Positions 47,359-59,944 of a stretch of DNA of 64,000 nucleotides are shown here, in pieces. Location of the stretch: assembly GCA_905182985.1 (NCBI GenBank), contig CAJJDN010000057.1:433440-497439 (forward strand). Reading direction: 5' to 3'. The notes beneath the pieces are model-generated. The model ran no database searches and had not been told where the DNA came from. It saw nothing but the letters and a program-made list of their open reading frames with translations. A program made the translations under genes and the position numbers. The DNA is from Paramecium sonneborni (taxonomy: Eukaryota > Ciliophora > Oligohymenophorea > Peniculida > Parameciidae). Numbering within the stretch: the stretch's first letter is position 1; each line of letters begins with the position of its first letter.

Positions 47359-49578
47359 TCAATCTATTTTTGTCTTCTTACTTATTACTTCAATTTCATC
47401 ATCATAGTCAACTAATTTTTTTAAAGGTTATTTATGTAGATTGGTACTATGACCTTAGACAGATTTGAATAAATCAATTTCATCATCAACAACATTATAA
47501 TTTATTTAATGCTATGGTTTCGACTCTGAAGCTAAATTACTGAATTAATTCTTCAAACAGTTATTTTTAATGGTTTTGAAGATGTCTTGGATTTTTTAAT
47601 AATTAGAATGCTATTCCCATTACTTTAATTCTTATTCCTAAAAATAAGAGAAATTTATTTTACAAGTTATCTAATTATATTTTGATTGCCTCCTTCATAA
47701 ATGATCTTTATTATTTCTAATAATTGTGAAAATATTAAATTTTCTCTTAAACCTTTATATACAAGAAGTGGAGATATCAAATTAGGTAATGCCATAATAA
47801 TTTATTTATTTAAGTCTTCATCTCTTTATAAAATCATAATTTTAAAAAATTGCAAACATTTAGTTTGTAAAATTTTATTATTTTCTTATAAAATAAATCC
47901 AATTTTGAAAGTAGTTTAATTTAAAATCAAGACTTCTTTTACAGAAGTTTTTAAATTTCTAGCTAAACCCAAAGAAATTTCAACAAATTATGTTTTTTAT
48001 TCAACTTTAAATTCTTAAGAATTGTATTGTGATAATTTAGGATAAAATTATGATAAGAAGCAATTAAGAGTATCATTTTGTTCATCTGAAGTGTTATCGA
48101 TTAACAATTTTAAAATTTCTAGATATAAATCATTTTTGAATGCATTTTCAACAATTAAATTAAATAATGGATATTTGAGTACTTATTAATGTTCACTGAT
48201 AATATATTTTCTAAAATTGATAGGATAATTTTATAGACAAGAAATAACAAGTTCTAATATCATGGTAGGTATTTTTAATAAAATTTCATCCTAATTTAAA
48301 ATGAATTAGATTACTTAGATTTTTAATTTCATTTTTTTAAATTTAGATTTTTGTTTTTAAAAACCTTAAAGTGAATCAACTAAATAATCTTCAATAATTT
48401 CATATAATCCATACTCTCCTAATTTTTAATAAATAACAGTTTTATTTAGCTAAAAATAATAAGAATTAATATTAACATCTTAGAATTCTTTAAAAACTGA
48501 ACATATTTCTATAAGAAATTTTAAAGCTAAGAAATTGAAATTTCTGAATTGATCAATAAGGTCAATAAAAAATTCTTTAGAATTTTCAATGTATTTTAAG
48601 AGATCCATATAGCAACTCTTAATAATCTATCATGATTTTTATTACTTAAAACTATCTTAATTAACATCAACTGGCACTCGTCGATGTAGTAGGCTAAACC
48701 ACAATCGCGCAAGTACTACAGTCGATATATGAAGTGAATGGTTTTCAATCGCTCTTTACTCTTAATTTGGACTACTTGTAAAAATTGTGCATTCTTCTCA
48801 AAAAATTATCGATGTGGTACAAAATTCTTTTTTGTCATTTCTTCATCATCTATAAAATTATAATTTTAATATATACATTCTAAAGCTCCAAAAATGAATA
48901 AGTAATATTAATCACTTAATAGAATTTGAAATAATTCATGCTCAGAAACAGTTACAATCTAAATAAAAAATTACAATTTACATTTTTAACAATTTAACAC
49001 ATTATTTATAATAATCCTTGATTATTATTTTATTCTAATTTATTAAATTAAATAATCAACATATCTAAATAATCCTATTTTCATTTTATTTATTTACTTT
49101 TTTATTTAGTAAATAACTTGACAAAATTTATTTTGCTTAATTACCACTTTAAACTAATTTATTCATAGTTTCTAAGATAAGAGGAAGATTATTTTCATTA
49201 ACAGGAGTCAAAACTATAGATTCATCATCATCTTCTTCATTCAAAATATTTTGAATTTTATTCCAAACATTTTAAGCTCCTTATTTGCTTTGAAAACTAA
49301 GTGCATAATAATCATTAAATTAAAATTAAATTGCTTCCTCTAAAAATAAAAAAAATGAGTTTTACCTTCATCAAATGTAAAATTATATTATTAATTTACT
49401 GAAACAGCAAACACTTCCATGCTTGTCTCTTTCTCTATAAGTATCATTTCATTCTAAATTATTAAATCATATTAAGAACTTTTGAATTAAAATTAATATA
49501 TCCTGTATTCATACAATCCCATCTATCTTCGACTAAGTAATGCAATTTACACAAATAAATTTCAGAGTTTTGTTTCAT
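47359..49578 (-). CDS. SMEK / PP4R3, regulatory subunit of protein phosphatase 4
   Basis: PP4R3 targets phosphatase 4 to substrates in DNA repair, signalling and centrosome function. Eight exons total 2043 nt (680 residues). Introns: 49454-49479, 49340-49365, 49075-49097, 48959-48981, 48850-48876, 48627-48652, 47638-47663. The N-terminal EVH1-like domain includes YALSFQSKQGAQNVWNKI. It is followed by the SMEK hallmark FQILLSDQYYLFIFGALEYD, PHRQFFEKNAQFLQVV and IHFIYRLQYLRDCGL. The helical-repeat core has ALKFLIEICSVFKEF and a long HEAT-like stretch. The C-terminus is acidic, with VVDDEIDLF and DYDDEIEV, as in other SMEK proteins. A segment at about 48655-48830 uses GC-richer codons than the rest. 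Confidence 0.9.
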
Positions 49579-49651
49579 TTTATATTTTAAATATTAAATC
49601 TTAATTTATCAAAAAACAATCATTTAATTAATTGCATACTCATTTTCCAAT

Positions 49652-51492
49652 TCACAAATCAATCATCTTTTCTATTGTTAAAGATTGCATCAATAACATC
49701 AACCTCAAATTCTCATTTTCCTAATTTTATTTTATATCATTTAATCCATAATCTTCATACCCCATTTAATCAAAACTTTTTATTTTTTCTTCAATCATAC
49801 CTTTTCTTTTTGTAAGTTCTTTCTATAACTATTTTATTGAATTAGGTACAATATCTGCTAACTATTTTTAAATCTATTGATTAATTTATACAATCATCTA
49901 TCCTAAGAATTAAAATTCATCTCTTATGAATTTCTAAATAAATTTGTTTGAATATATACTTTCATTTTATTATATTCTGATAATTCATATTTAATATTTC
50001 TTTGTTCTTTCTACCCTTATAATTATGCTTATAAAGCCTCACAATTTTCCTAAAGTTTCAATATTTACTATCTATAATTATTACATTCAAGTTCTATTGA
50101 GGATATTAATCTTTCATATTAACAGTTTTAATTGATGATTTATTATTGTTGTATTTTATTCTCTTATAATAGTGTATAATATTGTCCTTCTATATTCTTT
50201 AATTAATCTAATTAACATTTAATTTAATCATTCTCATTTATTAAAATCTAATTTTATTCTATAACATTATCTAGATTTTTGTTTATTTCCTTAATTCTTT
50301 GATTTAATATTAAATAAGCATCCTCATTCTAAATTTTATCTTAAAGATCCCTAATTAATTAGTTCTTTATAAGTATTTCTTACTCTAACTCATCAATAAT
50401 ATTCTTCTACTTTTCCTATTATTTTTAATCAGGTATTTTTGATATTAATTATTATATTATTACTTATTATTCTTCTAATAATTTGTTTTTTTTTGGAGTT
50501 TCTAAATGAAAGGGAGATTTTGATTTTGAATTTATTTATGTTTTAAATCTTTCTCTTTATGTTGATAAATTTGCTGATGATAATGATTGATTTGCTATTT
50601 TTGGATTATTTTCATATTCTATATTACCTGATGTTTTCACTCCAAATGATAACCTAAATGATTATTAAGATTTAACATCATTTAATGTTTAAATTTAATT
50701 TTTGAGAATCTAAACTTAGTTTGATAGTATATTTTAATTATGTTGCTATTACAATTATAAGATTATTTATTGAATTATATTTTATGTATCTGTTATTGCT
50801 TTTTTGAATTTTTATTAGCTTGAAATTGTTGTTTGTTCTGTTTTTTAATTTTCTAATAAAGATCTTAAATTTTGAATTTAACTTCTTTAATATTGATGAT
50901 CTATTGATCTTGTTGTGTCTTAACCATTGACATTTATTTCTTATATGATTAAGTAAATAAAATATTTTAAAGAAATCAAATCTGTGCATCTATAAAAATC
51001 AAAACATTCATTAAAATGTTAATCACAAAATTATTTAACTTTAGCCATAATTTTATCACCATCTTATTATTTGTGAATTTAAAATTCTCTTAATTTTTTC
51101 GTAAAATTTTATATTTTTACATTTAAAGTTGGAATAGTAGGAATTTTACAGCTTAATATACTCTACTTATTATGAGTAGTGGAATTTACAGATGGAGAAT
51201 TGTCCAATTTCTTAATATTTTATTAAAGTTTGTTTATAATGGATTCATAATAGAGATTTTTTTTAAATTCTTTAGGGGATATATTTGCAGTAGTTTTAGA
51301 AGTGTTTGTTGATCTATTTTCACTTACATGATTGCTATTTATATTTTTAACTCTCAATTCTAATGATTTTATTTTTGTTTGTAATTGATTTGATGATTAT
51401 TAAAATTCAGAATAATTACTAAGGTTTTTAAAGGGTTTTCTGCAATCGCGAGAGGTGGACTTTGGAGAATTCGGAGTTTGAAATAATTACAT
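49652..51492 (-). CDS. Long coiled-coil protein, 604 residues
   Basis: ATG 51490-51492, one intron at 49934-49959 (26 nt), TGA 49652-49654. The N-terminal 200 residues are Ser/Thr/Asn/Lys-rich with a short GC-rich patch (TSRDCRKPFKN). A Ser/Pro-rich hinge at about residues 290-350 (SKSKSPFHLETPKKNK) carries SP and TP sites suited to proline-directed kinases. The rest is coiled coil (EELEQEILIKNQLIRDLQD-like). The layout is reminiscent of basal-body or centriolar coiled-coil proteins, without a specific family match. It is 73 bp from the SMEK start on the same strand. Confidence 0.68.
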
Positions 51493-51550
51493 CTAAGTTA
51501 GTTTGTATTTATTTTAACAGAATATATAATAATGATAAAAATGATTAATT

Positions 51551-52320
51551 TCAATTTAATTTAACTTTCTTAGAAGCAGAGGATTCAGTATCACTTTAAA
51601 ATTATTCTAATTATTTAAGAATTTCTTATGCAAATTATTCATCAGATTCTAAACATTACTATTTAAAGACTTTTATACACTAGGAAATAGAGTAGATATT
51701 TTACTTTGAGAATGTTATTATTTTATAGTTCAATTTCTTCATTAGCAACTAAAAGTTCTTGAATTTGTTTAAGAATTAAATCATTTTCTCTACTTGTAAG
51801 TGCACTACTTTATTCAAGTTCTTTGAGATAAGCTTTTTTTCTATCTCTTGAGTTTTAAGCCGAAATTCGATTTCTTATCATTTGTATCGTTTTTTTATCA
51901 CTACAATAATTATAAGTGATACTGATCGCTATTATCTTCTACAAATTGTTTTTCAGCACATTTAATAGGTTTTCTACCTCTTTTTGCCTTTTTTGGTTCT
52001 TAGGGTTATTGATTAGAATAGAGATGAGGTTGTAAAATTTACATACGGAATTTAGCTTTATCTCTATAAAATTTTCTTTTAGCTTTAAGCATCATGGATT
52101 CAAATTCAATAGGTTTATTATGAGCAATCCAATCAACATAATCTTCATTTAAGTTGAGAATTGAAGAAACAATTTAACAAAGATTGGAATTCTCATAAGT
52201 AATAAATTGAGGTTGTTCTTCATAATATTGAAATTATGAACATTCCTCCTATTTTACAGATGATAAATCATCTTAGTCTTCAATGATTCCTGTTAAGATG
52301 TAATGGTGATAAGGGTTCAT
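51551..52320 (-). CDS. bZIP transcription factor, compact
   Basis: 240 residues, ATG 52318-52320, introns 51901-51922 and 51680-51704, TGA 51551-51553. The basic region IRNRISAQNSRDRKKAYLKE (near residues 143-162) has the N-x2-S-A-x2-S-R core of bZIP proteins. It is followed by a zipper with Leu/Ile at seven-residue spacing (LEQSSALTSRENDLILKQIQ). Upstream there is an AT-hook-like KRGRKP and an acidic Gln-rich N-terminus; the C-terminus is acidic then basic (ESSASKKVKLN), possibly a nuclear signal. It is one of two bZIP genes in the window; the two share only the basic-region pattern. It probably binds DNA as a homodimer or heterodimer. Confidence 0.85.
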
Positions 52321-52489
52321 TAATTTAATTATATATTAGTATAATTGAAAAATAAACTGATTCTTATGAAGCAAATTGGATGAGAAAGTAGAATGATAAG
52401 TTGCAAGTATTAATTAATTGAATAATATTTATTATTAAATGAAAAAGACATCTAAGAGATAATCTACAATATATCGATAATCGATAGCA

Positions 52490-55400
52490 ATGTCTGAATT
52501 TTCACAGTCATTATTAGAGAAAAATGATGTTTTGGCTTAATCAATACAAAAAATAGTAAAAAAGCTTACTCCTTAAAGCAGAATAGAGAAAGCTGAAAGA
52601 CATATTTATGATGCCTATTATTTAAGAGCCATACGTAATGATATAGATTTAGTAAATAAATAATATCTGAAACTATTATGGTATTTGGAGAACAATCAAT
52701 TTTGGATTAATGGATTATTTATTTTGTCCATCATTTATCAATTAATGACATTTTTTGAGCCATCATTTCCTGATGAAGATAATGTGGAGAATCCAAGTTT
52801 ATTCATTTTAGAATTTATTATCTTGATGTTTATGGGCATAGACTCATGTATAACCATTATTTTATTATTAACAAAGAAAGAAAGCAGATTTGCTTTTAAT
52901 CCAAAAAGATAATTTAAATTGATTGTTTATTATTTTTGTTTAGTTGATTTCATAATACATTAATATGAACCAACTTTTATTAGAGTTAGCAAAATATGCA
53001 GAACTATGTTAATGCCAATGTATTCTAAAGATTTAAGAAGAAATTTAAAAGGAATTATGAAAGCTTCTAAGGATTTACTACTTTTGATTATGCTATATCT
53101 AATTGTAATTTCGCTATTTTCTTTTATTGGGATTAATTTTATTGGTAGATTAGAAAACGTTGATTTGAGAACTTAAGATTATGGCGATTTTTTTAAATTT
53201 TTTTCAATGTTATACATGTTAGCAACCCTTGATTTTTATCCTGATATTTTGATTCCACCTATGTATTAAGGAATCTATTATTGTTTTTTCTTTATTACAT
53301 ATTTACTACTATTCATATTTTTATTTGCTCCAATTCCATTAGCAGTTGTATATGAAGGATTTAGAAATCATAGAATGGAAATTGCAATAAGTGATATAAT
53401 AAAATAAAAGACTGCTATGATGGCTAGTTTCATATCTTTAGACTTTGAAGATTAAGGATATTTGACTAGAGATTAATTTAAAAATTTTATTAATCATTTC
53501 TATAAGAACACTATAAGTGAATAATAAATAAACTTATTATTTAATTAAATTGATTAGGATTTTAAGTAATGTAATTATAACAATGTAGTGATAAGGTTTA
53601 ATTTGATGAATTTCATAAATTTCTTCATTTACTTCAAGATGCTTCAGTAGTCTCCTTACCAGAAATTAAACCTTTTGTTTGTTGGGAATCATTTAGAAAT
53701 TACCTTATATCTAAAGGTTTATTAAAATTAGTTGAAGGACATGTAATAATTTTATATACTATTTCAATTTTAGATATTTGGAGTATTCATGTTAGTTATT
53801 ACTATTTCTAATTGTATATTGATAGTTTTAGCATTTTTTATTGAAGATTAAGAAATCCTTGATATTTTTAATATTTTTGATACTGTATTCTTGGTTCTAT
53901 ATTCATTAGAATGTCTAATTAAAATTATTGCTCTAGGAATTAAACCATATTTCTAAGAATAATGGTATAATACTATTTTTATAATAGGAATATTTTTGAT
54001 ATTACTTTGGTAATTCTCTAAATAATATTTGATTATATATTATTTAATATCGTCTCAGAAAATATTGCTTAATCAATCAAAGCTAATAGATTATTGAGAT
54101 TGGCTAAAATTTAAAAAGTATTCAGACTTTTTAGAGCATTTCGATCTATAAAAATAATAAATATTTTATTTGAAGGTTTATAATTTTTAGATTTAGTTAG
54201 AACTTTATTATACAAAATAATAATTTGTGTACCTTTAATTTTAAGGTTAATGTTACCTGTACAAATGGTATTCTTTATTTATTCTTGTATTGGTATGTAT
54301 TTATATGGTAAAATTCAAAATAATGAAGATAATCCATATGCAAACACATAATGTGATGTTAATAATTTTGAATATTAATGGGGAAGTTGTAAATATGCAG
54401 ACTTTTCTACTTTTGCAGGTTCATATTTAATGATGCTTTAAATGTTTATAGCAGCTGAATGGAATTAAATAGTATTTGAATTAACATATGACACTGATGA
54501 TATGTTATCTGCAATGTTATTTGTGGGTTCTTTTGAATTTTTTTCAATTTTTTTGTTAGCTTTAATAGGTGGATTGGTTTGGGAAGTTTTTGTAATTGTG
54601 TCTTAATCTTTGAAATAAAGTGAAGATCAACTTGATCCTTTAGAAAATAATTTAGATGAAAAGTAAGAAATTAATAATTAAGCAGCTAAACATGATAAAA
54701 AAAAAAAATCAATTTTAAATGATGATAATCCAGTTGAAATTAAATTTCATCGTAAATTTAGAATTGATAAAATAAATAAAACATAAATTTAGATGAATAA
54801 TGTATAATAATATCAAGAAGATGATATAGTAAATGATGAAAGACCTGAATTTCATATTTCTTAACCTTGTTCAAGAATATACTTTCTATGACATGGAGGT
54901 TCAGGTAGAAGAGTTGCTCCATTTTAAAATTTAAAAATTTAAAGATCTGATGTAATTGATCATTATTTAAAGAATTTTATCACATTTGAAATGTGGTTAT
55001 AGAAGAAATAATTAGAAGGTTTAGATATCAATAAATTAGCAATTGATTATATGATTCATTTAAGAAATGAAATTAAAAAGGATGAAATTTTGTAAAAAAA
55101 AAATCTTAATATTTCTAATCATCATTTATTAATTTAGAATGCAGTATTAAAAGATGCATCTGAAATTTATATTAAACAATAAGAAGATAAATTTTTTAAG
55201 TCATCCTTCGGCTAAAAATTTGAAAGAATATAAGAACTCAAATTTTAAAGTAAATTTAAAATTGAAAGTAAAATCATATTTTCTCTAATGGGGATTCTTA
55301 AATTCCCAAATCCAAATCTTAAATATTATTTCTAAATCCTTAATTTAATAGAGAATTACTTTACATACTAATTACTTTCTGATTATTCTTTTTTTAAATT

Positions 55401-56099
55401 AATTCATTAAGTCAATAATAAATGGTATACTATTAGTATTGAAGATGGATAAATATTTTTTTAAAAAGTAGGTAATGGTCCATGGGAATACTTTGAATAA
55501 TTATTTTAAGAAAGCAATATGAGAATATGTGAAAATATGTCAACACTATTTGAAACTGGTAATCAAGAATGTAAAAGAGCAAATGAATAATTTAATTTGA
55601 GTGTTAGATCTATTGCAAAAAAGTTAGAAATAAATTTATCTTCAATTGAAATAAATAATTCATGTGTTCTTTATTAGATCAAAAATGAAAAAATTATTAA
55701 TAACGATATCCAATCATTTAAAATTAAGAAATGTATTTTTCAAATTTATCTAAATTAGCCAATGTAACTTCTGAAGATTAATCACCTAATAATCAATAAT
55801 ATGTATATTTGGACTCCTAACATTAATCAAATGCATTTCTTAAACTTAACCAATCTCCAAAAATAGAAACAATTAATTTAGATGACCAAAAATATGTTAG
55901 TCAAACAATATTGTTTACAATAGCAAGAACTTTAGCATAAGAATAAAGAATTAAATATTAAAATATTACAATGCTCACTTAATTCTTATAAGATGTAGGA
56001 AGAGTGATAGAAAATTATAGTTCTACCTTCTTTTAATAAATATACAATCTTTATGAATTGAGAAATTAAGACAAAATAAAGAGCATTCGTAAATTGTGA
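52490..56099 (+). CDS. Two-pore channel (TPC) with EF-hand linker
   Basis: Exons split by introns 53566-53588, 53743-53773, 53965-53987, an uncertain 54869-54898 and 55733-55758 sum to 3477 nt (1158 residues). Domain I has six helices and a pore loop LYMLATLDFYPDILIPP, resembling the TPC filter. The linker carries EF-hand-like segments (DFEDQGYLTRDQF near 320 and QIDQDFNDKVQFDEF near 355), as in plant TPC1. Domain II has an Arg-rich S4 (RLLRLAKIQKVFRLFRAFRS near 510-530) and pore MFIAAEWNQIVFE near 625. TPCs conduct Na+ or Ca2+ from acidic vesicles; calcium control through the EF hands is inferred. A TGA at 54889-54891 lies in frame. Either the channel ends there (about 790 residues) or a 30-nt GAG-ending intron removes it. 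Confidence 0.82.
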
Positions 56100-57252
56100 T
56101 ATTGTTTAGGTGGGTAAATTAATACGCCACTAATTTATTATTTTGTATTTCCATAATTCTTTCTATTAATTAAATAAATGAATAATTGTTTGTTAACGCC
56201 TAAGTCTAAATAACCAAAATGCCCTAATGCTCCTAAAAAATAATACTATACTACCAGAATTGATGAATAGTCAATAAGATCAGTTTGTAGAGTACTTTTT
56301 GCTGATGAAACAAAATCCTAAATCACTTTTACATAAACTGCATGATTGTCGTATATTACATATAACTTATATATTAAAAACTTTTAATAATTTGTTTAAT
56401 CAATTACAACATATTTAAACCTATTTTATACATAAAATGTTTTAAACAAATGTTCAACCTAAATGTACTTTATTATCCTTAATCAATTCAAGAATAAAAA
56501 TTATAAATAAAATTATATAAGAATTATAGATTTTTTTTAAATCACTAAAAATTACTTCTACAACCAATTATTCAAAAAAAATAACTCAAAAACAAAGTTT
56601 TTATATTCATTTTTCAAAGTTTGAACCTGGCTAAAAACTTAAAAATTACAAAAGTATTTATAATACTATCTGTCACATCAAAACATTCAAATTTATTTAT
56701 ACTTACTCTGATTTTAATAAATATTACAAAATTCTCAACCAAAATAAAAATATAAACTTTAGTTAAAAAGACAATTAATAAATAAGTTACTAACAATATT
56801 TTTTATATTATTCATCCAAAAATACAACAAAAACTACAATTCTTTAATCAAATATAATATATCTAAAACAGACATTATTTATATACAATAGAAAGTATTA
56901 ACATTATATATTTAGAAGATCAATCAGACTACTATTTAAAAAATGAATCAAGTAAATTAATTTAGACCATTCATTAATTAAATTTCTAAAAAATTATCTA
57001 CTAAAGCAGTCAAACTAATTTTTTAAAAGCAAATATAAAATTATTATTTGTAGAAAAACAAAAGCAATTCGTTTTATCAAACTTTGTAAATTGATCTCAA
57101 AATTTGAAAAAATACAATTACCATCAAAACTAATCAGAGATTAATTTCAATTCATCTAAAAATAAAAATCAGTAAAATTTTATGCTAGGTTTAAGCTGAA
57201 TTGCCATATGATCTAATTTAATTAGTTTATTAATATATTTGTAAGTATAAAA
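56100..57252. other. Mostly non-coding AT-rich region with one doubtful minus-strand ORF
   Basis: On the minus strand a frame is open from about 56366 down into the two-pore-channel exon (to about 55905). It reads GALGHFGYLDLGVNKQLFIY near 56210-56270 and looks protein-like, but has no clear ATG, and a possible 22-nt intron offers a second reading. I could not resolve it. A short plus-strand frame at 56942-57103 (53 codons) is equally weak. The remainder shows only A/T-rich sequence. Confidence 0.3.
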
Positions 57253-57982
57253 TCATATATCTCTGAGCATTATATTTGAGAAACTATTGCTTGAAATATC
57301 TGGCTCAGTACTTAGATTTTCATTTTTCAATTCTATATCAAATTTTGATTTGAATGATAATAGAGATTATTTTACATTACCTTATTTTTGATCTAAATTT
57401 AGATATATGATTTACATAATTAATAATCTTTTGTTTTTAATTCTTTAGTTAAACATTCCAATTTAATTTCTGAGGCTTCTAATTGTTTTCTCATTTCTTT
57501 TATTTCTTCTAAATAGATTTATGAATTTGTTTCTTATTTATAAATTTCTATTTATTTTTTATAATGTTCTATTTCCTCTTTTAATATTTCTATTTCTTTT
57601 GTTTTTTTCATATTTTCTTGTTCATTCTCTTGTTTGTATTATGCATGAATTGCCTTTTATTAATATCTTTTTATACTTTTAATTCTACTATTTAATTTAA
57701 TTAAGCCTCAAATCTTTTTAGCCATAACTATTCTTCCATCAGCTTTTGCTTTAATTATCTTTCCATTAATTTTAATCTTTATTCACATTCTTTATGAGTA
57801 TTTGCATTGTTTTCTTGTTATTTCTAATGAATTGCATTTCCATCTTAAATTGTTAAGACTTTTCCTTATATGTTATTGAACAGTTATTAATTTAAAGCGG
57901 CATTTTAATTCTCTAACTACTAACAATATTTTTTATAATATCCAAGTTCTTCTTATATTTTTGAAACAGAATCGTAATCCAT
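57253..57982 (-). CDS. Coiled-coil protein, 227 residues
   Basis: ATG 57980-57982, introns 57654-57676 (AAG acceptor) and 57393-57415, TGA 57253-57255; the exons total 684 nt. The protein is coiled coil from residue 5 to about 185 (for example VSKIQEELGYYKKYCQQLEN and IEILKEEIEHYKKQIEIYKQ). It ends in a Ser/Asn/Glu-rich tail (NENLSTEPDISSNSFS). Omitting the second intron gives a shorter, less convincing end at 57327. No family is recognised. Confidence 0.62.
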
Positions 57983-58711
57983 TAAATAATAACTGTAAAT
58001 TTTTATTTCTAAAAATTATATAATTATGTGAAAAATTATAAGATTAATTTCCTTCAGCCTTATAAATTTGAATTAAAATTATTGTTTATATAATTGAATA
58101 TTATGTTTTTAAGAATAATTTACAATAATCTTTTTTAAGAATAATTTACATAAACAAACAATAAATATAACTATAATATCAGAGAATTTATCAAAAAAAA
58201 TATTTATCAATTTCTATAACTTAAAAAAATATATTAAAATATAAAAACAAATTAGATCTCGATAGAAATGTAGTTCTTTTAGAAATTTGTATATTTATTT
58301 ATAACTCTTCGGATTATAGAATAAAGAATTTTAAGTAAATATTTATTAATTAAATAATTGAAAATTATTTTGATATTATTGAACTTTAAAATTAAATAGA
58401 AATCCTATTTTTGTGAGATAAAATAAAGAAAAAATCAAATAAAATTTTTTAAGATTTAATCATTGTACTAAAATTAAGGATTCTCAAAAGATTAGGACTA
58501 TAGTTTATATATTTTGTAATTAAAACAAAATTTGAGACTTTAATTACTTTTATATACATTCTAATAAGAATTTAGGATATTCCTTTATAATTAAAAGTTT
58601 GCTGATATGAGCTAAGTAAAAATTTTCTCATAATTTTTTTTATAATTTTATGATGTTTTAATAATATTTTTATATGTTTGAAATTTACAATTTCACTCAC
58701 ACACAGATAAA
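57983..58711. other. AT-rich region with a 19-nt direct repeat
   Basis: No gene is supported. A 19-nt sequence (TTTTTAAGAATAATTTACA) occurs at 58106-58124 and again at 58132-58150, a 26-bp spacing. This region begins the most gene-poor part of the window. Confidence 0.5.
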
Positions 58712-59175
58712 ATGGAATTAAACTTGCAAATATCGAAAAAATTTGATGAAAATGTCTTGAATCCTGTGGATTGCTTGGATTACACTTTAATATATTTGAA
58801 TTAAGATTGTAAATAAAACAATAAAATTTGAAATTTACAGATAAAAAATTAAAATAATTTGAAACATTCTTGAACTCAATAAAGAGTTTTTAAGAAATTG
58901 TTTAAGAATTAAAGATTAATTTATGCATTAGAATAGATTTTCCCTTTTAATAAATAGTATATGTATTGCAATTAATGTTTGATAAAATGAATAAAAATCT
59001 TATATCTTAGTATTTAGTTAATTTTTGTATTTGTTTTTGCAATTTGAACAATATTAAAATTTTTCATTTTATCTACCAAAGCATCCAGGATCTTTTGAAA
59101 TCAATGTTCTAGAATACTCACTCTTCATTTGGTAATACTTGAATTTGATTAGATTTGAATAATAATGGTTCATGA
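58712..59175 (+). CDS. Possible small helical protein, 136 residues
   Basis: ATG 58712, introns 58809-58840 (32 nt, CAG end) and 59132-59152 (21 nt), TGA 59173-59175; the exons sum to 411 nt. The N-terminus MELNLQISKKFDENVLNPVD and the helical body (FETFLNSIKSFQEIVQELKI) read like protein, and the first intron joins two frames cleanly. It has no domain and no close neighbour. Isolated position and weak composition keep confidence low. Confidence 0.38.
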
Positions 59176-59329
59176 ACTACTTTTATCCTTATTTTTACTT
59201 TCTGACGCTTCAACAGTGGTAATAACCATAATTGATAAAAAGTGTTTAGAATATTATAAAAGTGGAGGAGGGCTTGGAGTATGAGATTATATAATTTTTA
59301 GTTAATAGCCAATTGAATCAAAATCAACC

Positions 59330-59944
59330 ATGTAATAAGTTGAATAGAACTAAATAAAGGAAAAAAAAATAAATAAAACAAGAAAGAAAAATTCAAAGAA
59401 AACATATAATAATGGTATTATTATCAATATATATTATAGGCCACTGGACACACAAGGAACATAAGTTATATATGTAATTTATAGAAAAAAATAAAGAAAT
59501 TATGATGAAATCAGACATGAAAAAGCAAGAGAAAATTTTTAAATAAATGTCTCTTATCATAAAATCCAGATCTCCTTCATAATGTAGATCACATCATCAA
59601 AAATTCAATCCTTTTTGAATATCATCAATTAAATATATAAAAATTAAAAAAAATTGATTTATATTTATTATTTAAATTATTTCAACTTACAAACAATTTT
59701 CTTGTAGCATTTTGAAGTTGAATTAAAATTATATTAGTCAGGTTTAAAGATCTTAAATAAGTTTGCTATAGCCATAAATTAAAATTAAAAACCATCTTTT
59801 TAAAATAAAGAATCTCATTTTTTAATAAATTATAATAAAAAGCATCTCTAAATTCAATTAGATCTGATTAATTTATCCTCTATATTAAAAATTTATTATT
59901 TTTTTCTTAAATCAAAAAATAAAGACAGCACATTGAAAAATTGA
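59330..59944 (+). CDS. Doubtful 204-codon ORF
   Basis: Open from ATG 59330 to TGA 59942-59944 without an intron. The N-terminus is Lys/Gln-rich and the rest has Ile/Tyr/Asn-rich composition similar to translated non-coding DNA. With a single stop codon in this A/T-rich genome, frames of 200 codons arise by chance, so this is listed only as a candidate. Confidence 0.15.

Noticed and set aside
47701..47919. Plus-strand 72-codon frame
   Set aside because: Antisense to the SMEK helical-repeat exon.
48655..48830. Contaminating or transferred DNA inside SMEK
   Set aside because: The GC-richer patch encodes the conserved SMEK core in frame, between normal short introns, so it is native.
56110..56360. 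Roadblock/LC7 dynein light chain on the minus strand
   Set aside because: A fleeting resemblance in one spliced reading; the expected conserved blocks are missing and the alternative reading looks equally coding.
56614..56796. Minus-strand 60-codon frame
   Set aside because: No neighbours, motif or splice support; expected by chance in A/T-rich sequence.
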